Shown here: piece by piece, positions 7,058-12,750 of the stretch
Position numbering within the stretch: the first letter of the stretch is position 1
How the letters are laid out: every line of letters starts with the position of its first letter
Origin: an uncultured Bacillota bacterium
GTDB lineage: Bacteria; Bacillota; Clostridia; Peptostreptococcales; Anaerovoracaceae
Direction of reading: 5' to 3'
Assembly: GCA_958448635.1 (NCBI GenBank)
Contig: CAUDEQ010000055.1
Location: forward strand, 1-12,750
DNA: 12,750 nucleotides
The notes under the pieces: generated by a model
Databases searched by the model: none
Told to the model about the DNA's origin: nothing
Seen by the model: the letters and a program-made list of their open reading frames with translations, nothing else
Translations under genes and position numbers: made by a program

Positions 7058-7483
7058 CTAACTGAACGCAAACATTATCTCGCATTTGCATGCCAGCTCA
7101 TCGCCCACATATGCCTCTGCTATGCCTGTTCCGGAGCTGGACCTGAGTCTGTCCAGGCTCACCTTGAGAGTCAGCGTATCTCCCGGAACCACCTGTCTCT
7201 TGAATCTGGCGTTTTTGATGGCGCCGAACACTGCCAGCTTTCCCTTATGCTCCGGCATGGACAGCACCGCAATGGCTCCTGCCTGGGCCAGCGATTCCAC
7301 CTGAAGAACTCCCGGCATTATAGGACGTCCGGGGAAATGGCCCTGAAAATAATATTCATCTTCAGTGACGAACTTGGTCGCCACTATGGACTTTCCCTCT
7401 TCCAGCTCTTCCACCTGATCCACCAGCAGGAAAGGCTCTCTGTGAGGGATTATTTCCTTTATCTCCTCTTTGTTCAGCAGCAT
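7058..7483 (-). CDS. fabZ: FabZ, 3-hydroxyacyl-ACP dehydratase
   Basis: A hot-dog-fold protein of 141 residues, the usual FabZ length, which dehydrates (3R)-3-hydroxyacyl-ACP to trans-2-enoyl-ACP in the elongation cycle. It shows IIPHREPFLLVD (11-22), the active-site segment FQGHFPGRPIMPGV with His49, and QVES with Glu63. The start is ATG, preceded by GAGGTG; the fabF stop is 12 nt upstream. No FabM isomerase is in the window, so a FabN-like isomerase activity making cis-3 intermediates for unsaturated chains is possible but cannot be read from sequence. It acts with FabF, FabG and FabK encoded in the same operon. Confidence 0.97.
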   Translation of the reverse strand: MLLNKEEIKEIIPHREPFLLVDQVEELEEGKSIVATKFVTEDEYYFQGHFPGRPIMPGVLQVESLAQAGAIAVLSMPEHKGKLAVFGAIKNARFKRQVVPGDTLTLKVSLDRLRSSSGTGIAEAYVGDELACKCEIMFAFS

Positions 7484-7495
7484 CTTTACACCTCA

Positions 7496-8728
7496 TTATC
7501 CTTCGTATTTCTTAACTATAAGCGTACCGTTGTGACCTCCGAAGCCCAGAGAATTGGACATCACGTACTTTACCTGCGCCTTGCGTCCGGCGTTAGGAAC
7601 GTAGTCGAGCCCCAGCTCCGGATCAGGCTTTTCCAGTCCTACAGTAGGCGGAATGAAGCCGTCCTCCACCACCTTGGCGCAGATGGCTGTTTCCAGTCCT
7701 CCTGCCGCTCCCAGCAGGTGTCCTGTCATGCTCTTGGTGGAGCTTACGGGAACCTTGGTGTCCTCGCCGAATACCTTCTTGATGGCGATGGTCTCAAAGG
7801 CGTCGTTATAAGGAGTTCCTGTTCCGTGGGCGTTGATGTAGTCTATGTCATCAGCCGATATTCCCGCATCGTCTATTGCCATCTTCATCGCCTTGGCAGC
7901 GCCTTCTCCGTCCGGTGCAGGTGAAGTGATGTGATATGCATCGGAGGTTGCGCCGTAGCCCACTATCTCGCCGTAGATCTCAGCGCCTCTTGCCAGAGCA
8001 TGCTCAAGCTCCTCCAGCACCAGTATTCCTGCTCCCTCGCCAAGTATGAAGCCGTCTCTTTCCAAGTCAAACGGCGTTGAGCATCTGTCAGGGTCTGTTC
8101 TGGTGGACATGGCTGTCATGTTGGCAAAGCCCGAAAAGCATACAGGACAGAATACCGACTCGGCAGCTCCTGCCAGAACAACGTCGTTGTAGCCGTGCTT
8201 TATGTTTCTGTACGCCTCTCCTATGTTATGCGTACCGGCGGCACATGCCGAAACTATACCCATGCTGGCGCCCTTTGCATTGAACTCCATGGAGATGTTT
8301 CCGGATATTCCGTTGGGCATTACCATAGGTATCATCATGGCGGAGGCCCTTGCCATATTATCCTTTTTAACGCATTTGATAACTTCGCTTTCGAGGGTTA
8401 TAACGCCTCCTATACCTGTACCGCAGTATACTCCGAATCTGTCAGGGTCCACATTTTCACCGCTGACGATACCGCTGTCTGCCACTGCTTCTCTGGCTGC
8501 GGTCAGTGCGAACTGGGCAACTCTGTCGAGACGCTTCGCAGCTCTCTTGTCACCGAAATCGTAATTCTTGACTTCCGCACCCATTCTAACCTTGTGGTGC
8601 TCCAGATCGAAGAGCGTCACCTCGGCGATGCCGTGTCTGCCGTTCTTTATGGAATCCCACATGTCCTCAACGTTGTTTCCCACAGGGGATACAACGCCCA
8701 AACCTGTTATTACTACTCTCTTTTCCAT
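7496..8728 (-). CDS. fabF: FabF, 3-oxoacyl-ACP synthase II
   Basis: A condensing enzyme of 410 residues that elongates acyl-ACP with malonyl-ACP. The Cys-His-His triad is visible: Cys162 in VSACAAGTHNIG, His301 in NAHGTGTPYND and His337 in MTGHLLGAAGG. The N-terminus VVITGLGVVSPVG and C-terminal SNSLGFGGHNGTL are typical of KAS I/II. FabF is preferred over FabB because of the synteny with fabG and fabZ in a Firmicute-type cluster. The start is ATG with AGGAG 7 nt upstream; 48 nt separate it from the fabG stop. Confidence 0.97.
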   Translation of the reverse strand: MEKRVVITGLGVVSPVGNNVEDMWDSIKNGRHGIAEVTLFDLEHHKVRMGAEVKNYDFGDKRAAKRLDRVAQFALTAAREAVADSGIVSGENVDPDRFGVYCGTGIGGVITLESEVIKCVKKDNMARASAMMIPMVMPNGISGNISMEFNAKGASMGIVSACAAGTHNIGEAYRNIKHGYNDVVLAGAAESVFCPVCFSGFANMTAMSTRTDPDRCSTPFDLERDGFILGEGAGILVLEELEHALARGAEIYGEIVGYGATSDAYHITSPAPDGEGAAKAMKMAIDDAGISADDIDYINAHGTGTPYNDAFETIAIKKVFGEDTKVPVSSTKSMTGHLLGAAGGLETAICAKVVEDGFIPPTVGLEKPDPELGLDYVPNAGRKAQVKYVMSNSLGFGGHNGTLIVKKYEG

Positions 8729-8776
8729 TATTATCTCCTTTTGACAAATGGCCTTCCGGCCCGTGTTTCCGTTATC

Positions 8777-9517
8777 CTACATTATTATTCCGCCGTCTAC
8801 GCTTAGAACCTGCCCCGTGATGTACGCACCCATGTCTGAGGCAAGGAAAAGCGCAGCGTTGGCTATATCCTCCGGCTTTCCCATCCTGCCCAGAGTTATG
8901 CTCTTTGCGGCCTGCTCCTTCTGCTCCTCCGTCAGCACAGCCGTCATATCCGTCTCTATGAATCCCGGAGCTATGGCGTTTACCCTGATGCCACGTCTTC
9001 CCAGTTCCTTGGCTGCGGACAGCGTCATGCCGACGATGCCTGCCTTTGAGGCGCTGTAGTTCACCTGTGCCGGATTTCCCTTGAGGCCCGATACGGACGC
9101 CATGTTTATTATTACTCCCGTCCTCTTCTTCACCATCATGGCTGACAGCTCCTTCATCATGTAAAAGGCGCCGCTCAGGTTGGCTCTGATGACCTTGTCA
9201 AAGTCTTCAGGTCCCATTCTCATCATCAGCTTATCGTTGGTTATGCCTGCGTTGTTCACCAGGATATCAACCTTGCCGAAAAGCTCCTTCACCTTGGCTG
9301 CCGCTTCAGCCGCAGTTTCAGGCTCCGATATATCGCCCTTGAGCAGGTGGACCTGTGTGCCGTATTTCTTCAGCTCCTCCACCGTCTTTGCCGCTTCCTC
9401 GTCGTTGCTTCTGTATATGAGCATCACGTCGGCTCCGTTGCGACAGAAGGCTTCCGCTATGGCTTTTCCTATGCCTCTCACGCCTCCTGTTATAACTGCT
9501 GTTTTATCCTTTAACAT
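8777..9517 (-). CDS. fabG: FabG, 3-oxoacyl-ACP reductase
   Basis: An NADPH-dependent short-chain dehydrogenase of 246 residues that reduces 3-oxoacyl-ACP to (3R)-3-hydroxyacyl-ACP. The Rossmann motif TGGVRGIG (10-17), NNAG (88-91) and the catalytic set Ser141, Tyr154, Lys158 (NMASVSG, YSASK) are present with E. coli-like spacing. The frame is open upstream to 9568, but the ATG at 9517 (MLKDKTAVITGG) matches the family N-terminus and has GGAG 7 nt upstream, so I chose it. The fabD stop is 25 nt before the start. Its place between fabD and fabF supports FabG over another short-chain dehydrogenase. Confidence 0.97.
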   Translation of the reverse strand: MLKDKTAVITGGVRGIGKAIAEAFCRNGADVMLIYRSNDEEAAKTVEELKKYGTQVHLLKGDISEPETAAEAAAKVKELFGKVDILVNNAGITNDKLMMRMGPEDFDKVIRANLSGAFYMMKELSAMMVKKRTGVIINMASVSGLKGNPAQVNYSASKAGIVGMTLSAAKELGRRGIRVNAIAPGFIETDMTAVLTEEQKEQAAKSITLGRMGKPEDIANAALFLASDMGAYITGQVLSVDGGIIM

Positions 9518-9542
9518 CTCTTTTCTCCATTTCCGCTGCTGC

Positions 9543-10535
9543 CTAAAGGCTCTGCTGCAGCTTTTCACTGATGGCCGTCACTGCGGCATCGAGAGTTTCC
9601 GAATTTTCCACGTTGAGTGCCATGATATCGGGACATGTCTTCTTAGTGAAGCCCGTAAGCGTCTTTCCCGGTCCCACTTCTATTATCATCTCAACTCCGT
9701 CCGCCTCGAATCTCTTTATTATTTCCTCCCAGTAAACGGGGCTCATGGCCTGCTTTGCCAGCACCTCTGTAAGGTGCTCGGCAGAATCCTTTCCTTCCGC
9801 ACCCTTCATGATGTCGTCTGCCGTGGTGTTGGCGTAGACCTTAGTATGAGGCGCTTTCAGCTCCGCAGCCTTCAGGACGTCTCTCAGCTTTTCCGCTGCA
9901 GGCACCATCATAGGGCTGTGAAATGCCGTGCTTACTCCCAGCGGAATTGCCTTCACCTTTCTTTCCTTGGCTGCTCTTCTGAATCTCTTGAGGGCCGCCT
10001 TATCGCCTGCCACTACAGTCTGTACAGGTGAGTTGAAGTTGACGCCTTCGAGGATGCCGTCTTCTCTGGCTTCCTCCACGGCCTCCAGCACTGCCGCACG
10101 GTCTCCCATGCCTGCCGCCATGCCGCCCTTTGCATTGCCTTCTTCATCGAGACCTGCCTGCTGCATCAGCGCACCCCTCTTGGATACTATGTCTATTCCC
10201 TTTGATATTTCGTCTATGGCTCCTGCCGCCGTCAGCGCCGAATACTCGCCCAGGCTGAAGCCTGCCAGAGCTGTGATCTCCAGCTTGTCTGCCAGACCTT
10301 CCTCCGCCAGCTTATCCATGAGGGCTCTGTATGCCGCCATGGTCGTCGTGTATATGGTAGGCTGTGTCACATGCGTCTGCTTGAGTGTTTCCTCGTCTCC
10401 CTCAAAGCACCAGTCCTTTACCTGCTGTCCTGCCATATCGAATATTTCCGCAGCTCCGGGATATCTCTCGTAGAGATCCTTTCCCATGCCGCTATACTGA
10501 GCGCCCTGCCCTGCAAATACTATTCCTATCTTCAT
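9543..10535 (-). CDS. fabD: FabD, malonyl-CoA:ACP transacylase
   Basis: Transfers malonyl from CoA to ACP, the committed supply step for chain extension. From the chosen start it has 330 residues with MKIGIVFAGQGAQYSGMG at the N-terminus, QPTIYT (58-63), the nucleophile Ser94 in GFSLGEYSAL (Phe replaces the common His before Ser), SKRGALMQ with its Arg, and the catalytic His in STAFHSPMM. An in-frame GTG ten codons upstream (10565) exists, but the ATG at 10535 gives the family N-terminus. GGAGG lies 12 nt upstream, rather far. The first 44 nt overlap the end of fabK in another frame, which suggests translational coupling. Confidence 0.96.
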   Translation of the reverse strand: MKIGIVFAGQGAQYSGMGKDLYERYPGAAEIFDMAGQQVKDWCFEGDEETLKQTHVTQPTIYTTTMAAYRALMDKLAEEGLADKLEITALAGFSLGEYSALTAAGAIDEISKGIDIVSKRGALMQQAGLDEEGNAKGGMAAGMGDRAAVLEAVEEAREDGILEGVNFNSPVQTVVAGDKAALKRFRRAAKERKVKAIPLGVSTAFHSPMMVPAAEKLRDVLKAAELKAPHTKVYANTTADDIMKGAEGKDSAEHLTEVLAKQAMSPVYWEEIIKRFEADGVEMIIEVGPGKTLTGFTKKTCPDIMALNVENSETLDAAVTAISEKLQQSL

Positions 10536-11445
10536 ATATTTTCTCTGCCTCCGTAAACATTTCACTTATTATCTCCGCTGCAGGCTGCTGTTTGCTGATT
10601 AGGCCTGCTATCTGTCCCGACATTACCGAGCCGTAATCCATGTCGCCCTCCACTACTGCCGCATAGAGCTTTCCGATGCAAAGGGCATTTATCTCTTCCT
10701 CGTCGGCGTTTTCCTTTTCCAGCTTCAGCACCTGTCTTGAAAGCTTGTTCTTGATGACTCTGACAGGGTGTCCCGTGGATCTTCCCGTGGCCACCGTATC
10801 TGTATCCTTGGCTTTGATGACTGCGTCCTTGTAGCTCTGTGCCACCGTACATTCCTCTGCAACCAGGAATCTCGTTCCCACCTGAACGCCTTTGGCTCCC
10901 AGCATATATGCTGCTGCGATGCCTCTTCCGTCGGCTATGCCGCCGGCTGCTATGACAGGTATGCTGAGGGCATCTGCCATCTGAGGTATCATCGCCATGG
11001 TGGTGGTCTCGCCTATGTGACCTCCGGCCTCTGTGCCTTCCGCCACTACAGCGTCAGCCCCTGCTCTTTCCACTCTCTTGGCAAGAGCCACCGATGCCAC
11101 TACAGGTATCACCTTGATGCCGTTTTCCTTGAGGCGTGGAATGTACTTGCCGGGATTTCCTGCTCCTGTGGTTATTACCTTGACCTTTTCCTCGCATACG
11201 ACGTCCATCAGCTCGTCCACGTTGTCAGCCAGCAGCATGATGTTGACTCCGAAAGGCTTGTCGGTCATTTCCTTTGTCTTTCTTATCTCTTCTCTGAGCC
11301 ACTGTGCTGTCTGGCCTCCTGCTGCGATTATACCCAGCCCGCCGCCATTGCTTACCGCTGCCGCCAGATGGCAGTCAGCTATCCTTGCCATGGCTCCCTG
11401 GATCACAGGATATTCACTTCCTAAAATCTCACATACGTTTATCAT
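10492..11445 (-). CDS. fabK: FabK, FMN-dependent enoyl-ACP reductase II
   Basis: A flavoprotein of 317 residues that performs the last step of each elongation cycle, trans-2-enoyl-ACP to acyl-ACP, and replaces FabI. It follows pneumococcal FabK closely: PVIQGAMARIAD (13-24), DKPFGVNIMLL (62-72), TTGAGNPGKY (92-101), AEGTEAGGHIG with conserved His143, IPVIAAGGIADG and GVQVGTRF for FMN phosphate, and SGQIAGLISK near the C-terminus. FabK enzymes are intrinsically insensitive to triclosan. The ATG start has AGGAGG 4 nt upstream. The 93-nt gap to fabH is where streptococci carry acpP; none is here. Its C-terminal codons overlap fabD by 44 nt. It is the intact relative of the barrel fused to the MarR domain further along the operon. 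Confidence 0.97.
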   Translation of the reverse strand: MINVCEILGSEYPVIQGAMARIADCHLAAAVSNGGGLGIIAAGGQTAQWLREEIRKTKEMTDKPFGVNIMLLADNVDELMDVVCEEKVKVITTGAGNPGKYIPRLKENGIKVIPVVASVALAKRVERAGADAVVAEGTEAGGHIGETTTMAMIPQMADALSIPVIAAGGIADGRGIAAAYMLGAKGVQVGTRFLVAEECTVAQSYKDAVIKAKDTDTVATGRSTGHPVRVIKNKLSRQVLKLEKENADEEEINALCIGKLYAAVVEGDMDYGSVMSGQIAGLISKQQPAAEIISEMFTEAEKIYEDRNSICRAGRSV

Positions 11446-11538
11446 ATTTCCTCCTGTTTCAGGCGTCTCATCCGCCTTCTCTCTACATTGGAATAACGAT
11501 GTCTTGCTATACCGTGCCGCTTATGTCAAGTCCTGCCG

Positions 11539-12525
11539 CTACCACTCGATGATGGCTCCTGCTGCACAAAGTCCTCCGCCGAATCCCATGACTGCCACTA
11601 TATCGCCCTTCTTGAGCTTTCCTGTCTTCTGCAGGTCGTAAAGCGCCATAGGCACCGTGGCCGAAGAAACGTTGGCGCTTTCCGCTATGCTTATCTGGAA
11701 TTTTTCCAGAGGCTGACCCAGCTTCTGAGCTGCAGCATGGATTATCCTGCCGTTGGCCTGATGAGGAACGAACCAGTCCACATCGTCCAGCGTCTTGCCT
11801 ATCTTCTCAAGGGCTCCCTTGGTAACCTCCTCGATGGCGTTCACCGCAAACTTGAACACGGCGCGTCCTCTAAGGTAAAGCGGCACAGGCGTAAGGTCGT
11901 CTTCCCAGAACGGCGGGTTGATGTAGTTTGCCTTGCAGTGGATAACGCTCTTCTCGTCGTCGTAATTCTTGATGTAGGTGCTGAGGATTCCCTTGGCCTC
12001 AGGGTCGTTTTCCAAAACTGCAGCTCCCGCCCCGTCTCCGAAGAGTATGCATGTGCCCCTATCTACCCAGTTGGTTATTCGCGTAAGTCTCTCCGTTCCT
12101 ATTACCAGTGCTCTCTTCATACCGTTGGTCACGGAGCCGCCTGCGGCGCTTCCCTTCATCAGCGATTCGGCGATCCAGAGGCCGTATACGAAGCCGCTGC
12201 ATGCCGCGTTGATGTCAAATGCCACTGCGTTGGGCAGATCAACTGCCATTTTAACCTCTGCCGCCATGCTCGGCGTTATGTGATCCGGCGTTATCGTCGC
12301 CACGATCACCAGATCTATGGTTTCCTTGTCGATTCCCTCAAGAGCCTGCTCTGCTGCTGCCTTTGCCAGATCAAGTGAAGTCTCCGTAGTTGCCACATGT
12401 CTCTGAGATATGCCTGTTCTTTCCACTATCCATTCATCGGTGGTATCTATATATTTTGACATATCATCATTGGTTATCACTTTTTCGGGAAGGCACTTGC
12501 CTACTCCGATTATCTTTACTCCCAA
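11539..12525 (-). CDS. fabH: FabH, 3-oxoacyl-ACP synthase III
   Basis: The initiating condensing enzyme (acyl-CoA plus malonyl-ACP), first gene of the operon, 328 residues. The thiolase-fold triad is clear: Cys109 in NAACSGFVYGL, His255 in VPHQANGRII and Asn285 in ESANVSSATVPMAL. The C-terminal glycine-rich segment MGFGGGLCAAGAI is intact. The start is TTG at 12523-12525, chosen because it gives the family N-terminus (GVKIIGVGKCLPEKV) and has AAGGAGG 8 nt upstream. A TTG start may lower translation relative to the downstream genes. Acyl-CoA preference (straight or branched) cannot be read from sequence. The gene is preceded by two FabT-type operators and two promoters. Confidence 0.97.
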   Translation of the reverse strand: MGVKIIGVGKCLPEKVITNDDMSKYIDTTDEWIVERTGISQRHVATTETSLDLAKAAAEQALEGIDKETIDLVIVATITPDHITPSMAAEVKMAVDLPNAVAFDINAACSGFVYGLWIAESLMKGSAAGGSVTNGMKRALVIGTERLTRITNWVDRGTCILFGDGAGAAVLENDPEAKGILSTYIKNYDDEKSVIHCKANYINPPFWEDDLTPVPLYLRGRAVFKFAVNAIEEVTKGALEKIGKTLDDVDWFVPHQANGRIIHAAAQKLGQPLEKFQISIAESANVSSATVPMALYDLQKTGKLKKGDIVAVMGFGGGLCAAGAIIEW

Positions 12526-12540
12526 TTCTCTTTCCTCCTT
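12523..12540 (-). promoter_or_regulatory. Ribosome binding site fixing a TTG start for fabH
   Basis: AAGGAGG (12534-12540, minus strand) lies 8 nt before TTG (12523-12525). No in-frame ATG or GTG gives a better N-terminus, so this strong site decides the rare start codon. A nine-codon frame (12539-12565, ending in TAA) overlaps the site but has no ribosome site of its own. Confidence 0.85.
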
Positions 12541-12546
12541 ACTGTG

Positions 12547-12580
12547 TTGCCATAACTTCCATCATACATTGCTATAACTT
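12547..12580. repeat. Short direct repeat in the fabH leader
   Basis: TTGCCATAACTT (12547-12558) and TTGCTATAACTT (12569-12580) differ at one base and are 22 bp apart, about two helical turns. They lie in the AT-rich untranslated leader between operators and fabH, next to TATATAAATG-like repeats at about 12581-12604. Function is unknown and chance is possible in such AT-rich DNA. Confidence 0.5.
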
Positions 12581-12610
12581 ATATCATTTATATACATTTA
12601 TATATATTGC

Positions 12611-12639
12611 TTTGACTTTCAAATTGTTTGACTATCAAA
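12611..12639. promoter_or_regulatory. Tandem FabT-type operators of the fab operon
   Basis: Two palindromes of the form TTTGA-N3-TCAAA lie at 12611-12623 (TTTGACTTTCAAA) and 12627-12639 (TTTGACTATCAAA), centres 16 bp apart. Both arms are perfect in both copies. The published FabT site in streptococci and lactococci has the core TTTGATTATCAAA, so the half-sites match. They lie immediately downstream of the predicted start (~12645), where bound repressor would block initiation or elongation. The FabT-like fusion protein encoded at 5576-7048 is the obvious candidate ligand. Confidence 0.85.
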
Positions 12640-12651
12640 GTATTTATCTGC

Positions 12652-12680
12652 ATTTTACACTTTTTCATGCAAAAAGTCAA
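12652..12680 (-). promoter_or_regulatory. Proximal fab operon promoter
   Basis: On the minus strand TTGACT (12675-12680) and TAAAAT (12652-12657) are separated by 17 nt. The predicted start is near 12645, leaving a leader of about 120 nt before fabH. The operators occupy roughly +7 to +35. Its -35 overlaps the -10 of the distal promoter. Confidence 0.82.
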
Positions 12681-12708
12681 TATACCGCCGGCTCCTCGAT
12701 TGCGTCAA
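12679..12708 (-). promoter_or_regulatory. Distal, overlapping fab operon promoter
   Basis: On the minus strand TTGACG (12703-12708) and TATATT (12679-12684) are separated by 18 nt, predicting a start near 12672. The -10 shares two bases with the -35 of the proximal promoter, so the two cannot be occupied at once. It could also drive the same operon, with the operators about 30-60 nt downstream. Nothing gene-like is seen between here and the window end at 12750. Confidence 0.65.
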
Positions 12709-12750
12709 TTTACTGTAGGAAAAAGATAGGCAGAATGCCCCTAAGATGTG

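Noticed and set aside
5282..7924. Long open frames on the plus strand (283 residues at 5282-6133, 457 residues at 6551-7924, also 299 residues at 3407-4306)
   Set aside because: They lie opposite addB, the fusion gene, fabZ and fabF, have Cys/His/Leu-rich shadow-type translations without recognisable domains, and no convincing start signals.
9518..9568. Longer FabG start at 9568
   Set aside because: It would add 17 non-family residues and overlap fabD; the ATG at 9517 has a good ribosome site and gives the standard N-terminus.
11461..11477. Hairpin AGGCG-N7-CGCCT upstream of fabK, and TTGACA near the fabH stop, as an internal terminator or promoter
   Set aside because: The stem is only 5 bp with no T-run, and no -10 hexamer lies at suitable spacing from TTGACA.
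12539..12565. Nine-codon leader peptide ending at the fabH ribosome site
   Set aside because: No ribosome site precedes it and its codons show no regulatory bias, so it is likely chance.
12541..12645. Riboswitch or T-box in the fabH leader
   Set aside because: The leader is short, very AT-rich and shows no conserved riboswitch core or terminator/antiterminator pair that I can recognise.

Overview
The window looks like a chromosomal segment of a Gram-positive anaerobe of the class Clostridia. The reasons are a type II fatty-acid synthase (FAS) cluster that uses FabK instead of FabI, a FabT-type MarR regulator, AddB-type recombination, strong AGGAGG ribosome sites and tRNAs with encoded CCA. 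I cannot name the genus with confidence; Peptostreptococcales/Anaerovoracaceae-like is a guess. Every feature I accept as a gene lies on the minus strand, so the window reads right to left.

Right end (12526-12750): a promoter region with two overlapping sigma-A-type promoters. Just downstream of the likely start site are two tandem TTTGA-N3-TCAAA palindromes, the half-site arrangement of FabT operators, followed by an AT-rich leader of about 120 nt and a TTG start for fabH. Then comes a tight operon: fabH, fabK, fabD, fabG, fabF, fabZ, a gene fusing a FabT-like MarR regulator to a nitronate monooxygenase/FabK-like domain, and addB only 6 nt further on. acpP, accABCD and fabM, often found in Firmicute FAS clusters, are not in this window.

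The fusion is the most interesting object. Its first ~145 residues resemble FabT along their whole length. Its last ~335 residues keep the flavin-phosphate motifs of the nitronate monooxygenase/FabK fold but have Leu (L328) where FabK has its conserved His (AGGHIG becomes AAGLLG). With the paired operators at the head of the same operon, this suggests an autoregulatory loop in which a probably non-catalytic flavin/acyl-binding domain replaces or adds to the usual acyl-ACP sensing of FabT. That is inference; the fusion, the His loss and the operators are read directly.

AddB (1946-5569) has three oddities: a degenerate N-terminal Walker A region, a ~76-residue Ala/Gln/Pro/Thr-rich insert with three 16-residue repeats inside the nuclease domain, and no adjacent addA. 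After 338 nt without a gene (which holds a tRNA promoter and a 22-bp direct repeat) come tRNA-Thr(CGT) and tRNA-Ala(GGC), then a strong terminator. A lipoprotein-type metallo-beta-lactamase gene follows, broken by a frameshift at a C6 tract. The left end (1-213) is an imperfect repeat array with seven TGTGGAA/TTCCACA motifs alternating in orientation every ~29-39 bp, resembling DnaA boxes.
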